Source of the DNA: JBPOHE01 sp052035915
GTDB taxonomy: Bacteria; Pseudomonadota; Gammaproteobacteria; Chromatiales; Chromatiaceae
Assembly: GCA_052035915.1 (NCBI GenBank)
Contig: JBPOHE010000016.1
Coordinates: forward strand, 1-55,524
DNA length: 55,524 nucleotides
Direction: 5' to 3'
Numbering within the stretch: the first letter of the stretch is position 1; each line of letters opens with the position of its first letter. The position numbers were made by a program, and so were the translations under genes. The notes under the pieces were generated by a model that was not told the origin of the DNA, searched no databases, and was given only the letters and a program-made list of their open reading frames with translations. This document shows, piece by piece, positions 55,405-55,524 of this stretch.

Positions 55405-55524
55405 ATCGGGTCGAGGTGACGGGATTGCGCCCGTCACCCCTCCCACACCACCGGACATGCGGTTTTCCGCATCCGGCGGTTGGACCCAGCGGCTCAGGCC
55501 GCGAGATCGGATGGAACATACAGG
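55405..55524 (-). mobile_element. Probable 3' end of a group II intron (partial)
   Basis: On the minus strand, a 34-nt hairpin at 55447-55480 (ACCGCCGGATGCGG/CCGCATGTCCGGTGGT around AAAA) has the length and internal bulge of group II intron domain V. It is followed by GTGGGAGGGG, a domain VI-like hairpin (GGTGACGGG/CCCGTCACC, 55415-55438) and a CCCGAT end at 55405. Upstream, the frame LYVPSDLAA-stop (55494-55524) could be the tail of the intron-encoded reverse transcriptase. The rest is outside the window. Confidence 0.6.

Overview
The window is GC-rich bacterial chromosome. Several gene orders are classic gammaproteobacterial ones: rpoE-rseA-rseB-rseC-mucD divergent from nadB, mutY-yggX, bamD divergent from rluD-pgeF, and pilS-pilR behind a PP0621-type gene. 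The energy genes (a V/A-type ATPase, an Rnf complex fused in one cluster with a very large pyruvate:ferredoxin oxidoreductase, class III ribonucleotide reductase, NnrS) point to a facultative or strict anaerobe. A sulfur-oxidising or purple-sulfur-type gammaproteobacterium (Chromatiales-like) is my inference; no single gene proves it.

Layout. 1-767: mostly non-coding, with the first copy of a 120-bp palindromic repeat. 768-9792 (+): nine-gene V/A-ATPase operon, interrupted by two non-coding insertions. 10219-11310 (-): lone glycosyltransferase. 11460-15339 (-): nrdD (with an intein), an overlapping 59-aa glycyl-radical-domain gene, and nrdG, behind a promoter with two NrdR boxes and a perfect FNR-type box; divergent nnrS follows. 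16829-18736 (-): SRPBCC protein, mutY, yggX. 19042-20380 (-): DUF2007 and DUF4384 proteins. 20544-20617 (-): tRNA-Gly(CCC). 20849-24958 (-): sigma-E operon. 25140-26768 (+): nadB. 27116-37707 (-): rnfB-nifJ-rnfC-rnfD-rnfG-rnfE-rnfA plus a small Cys-rich membrane protein. 37827-38819 (+): divergent LysR regulator. 38839-39543 (-): lipoprotein. 40033-43194 (-): hybrid sensor kinase with a THI5/SsuA-like sensor. 43426-46810 (-): PP0621-type gene, pilS, pilR. 46921-51116 (+): sucC, sucD, nadE, glnB. 51462-52286 (-): bamD. 52295-55147 (+): rluD, pgeF, a GcvR-like ACT protein, def. 55148-55524: repeats and what looks like the 3' end of a group II intron on the minus strand.

How it works together. 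Pyruvate oxidation by the large NifJ would reduce ferredoxin or flavodoxin next to Rnf, which couples ferredoxin and NAD to ion transport. The V/A-ATPase can exchange ion gradient and ATP. The nrd genes give oxygen-independent dNTP synthesis under nucleotide (NrdR) and oxygen (FNR-type) control.

The least explained features are six dispersed copies of a ~120-bp composite palindrome, always at the 3' end of a gene; a second small inverted-repeat element at the 5' ends of two genes; and the splitting of the NrdD glycyl-radical tail onto its own overlapping reading frame.
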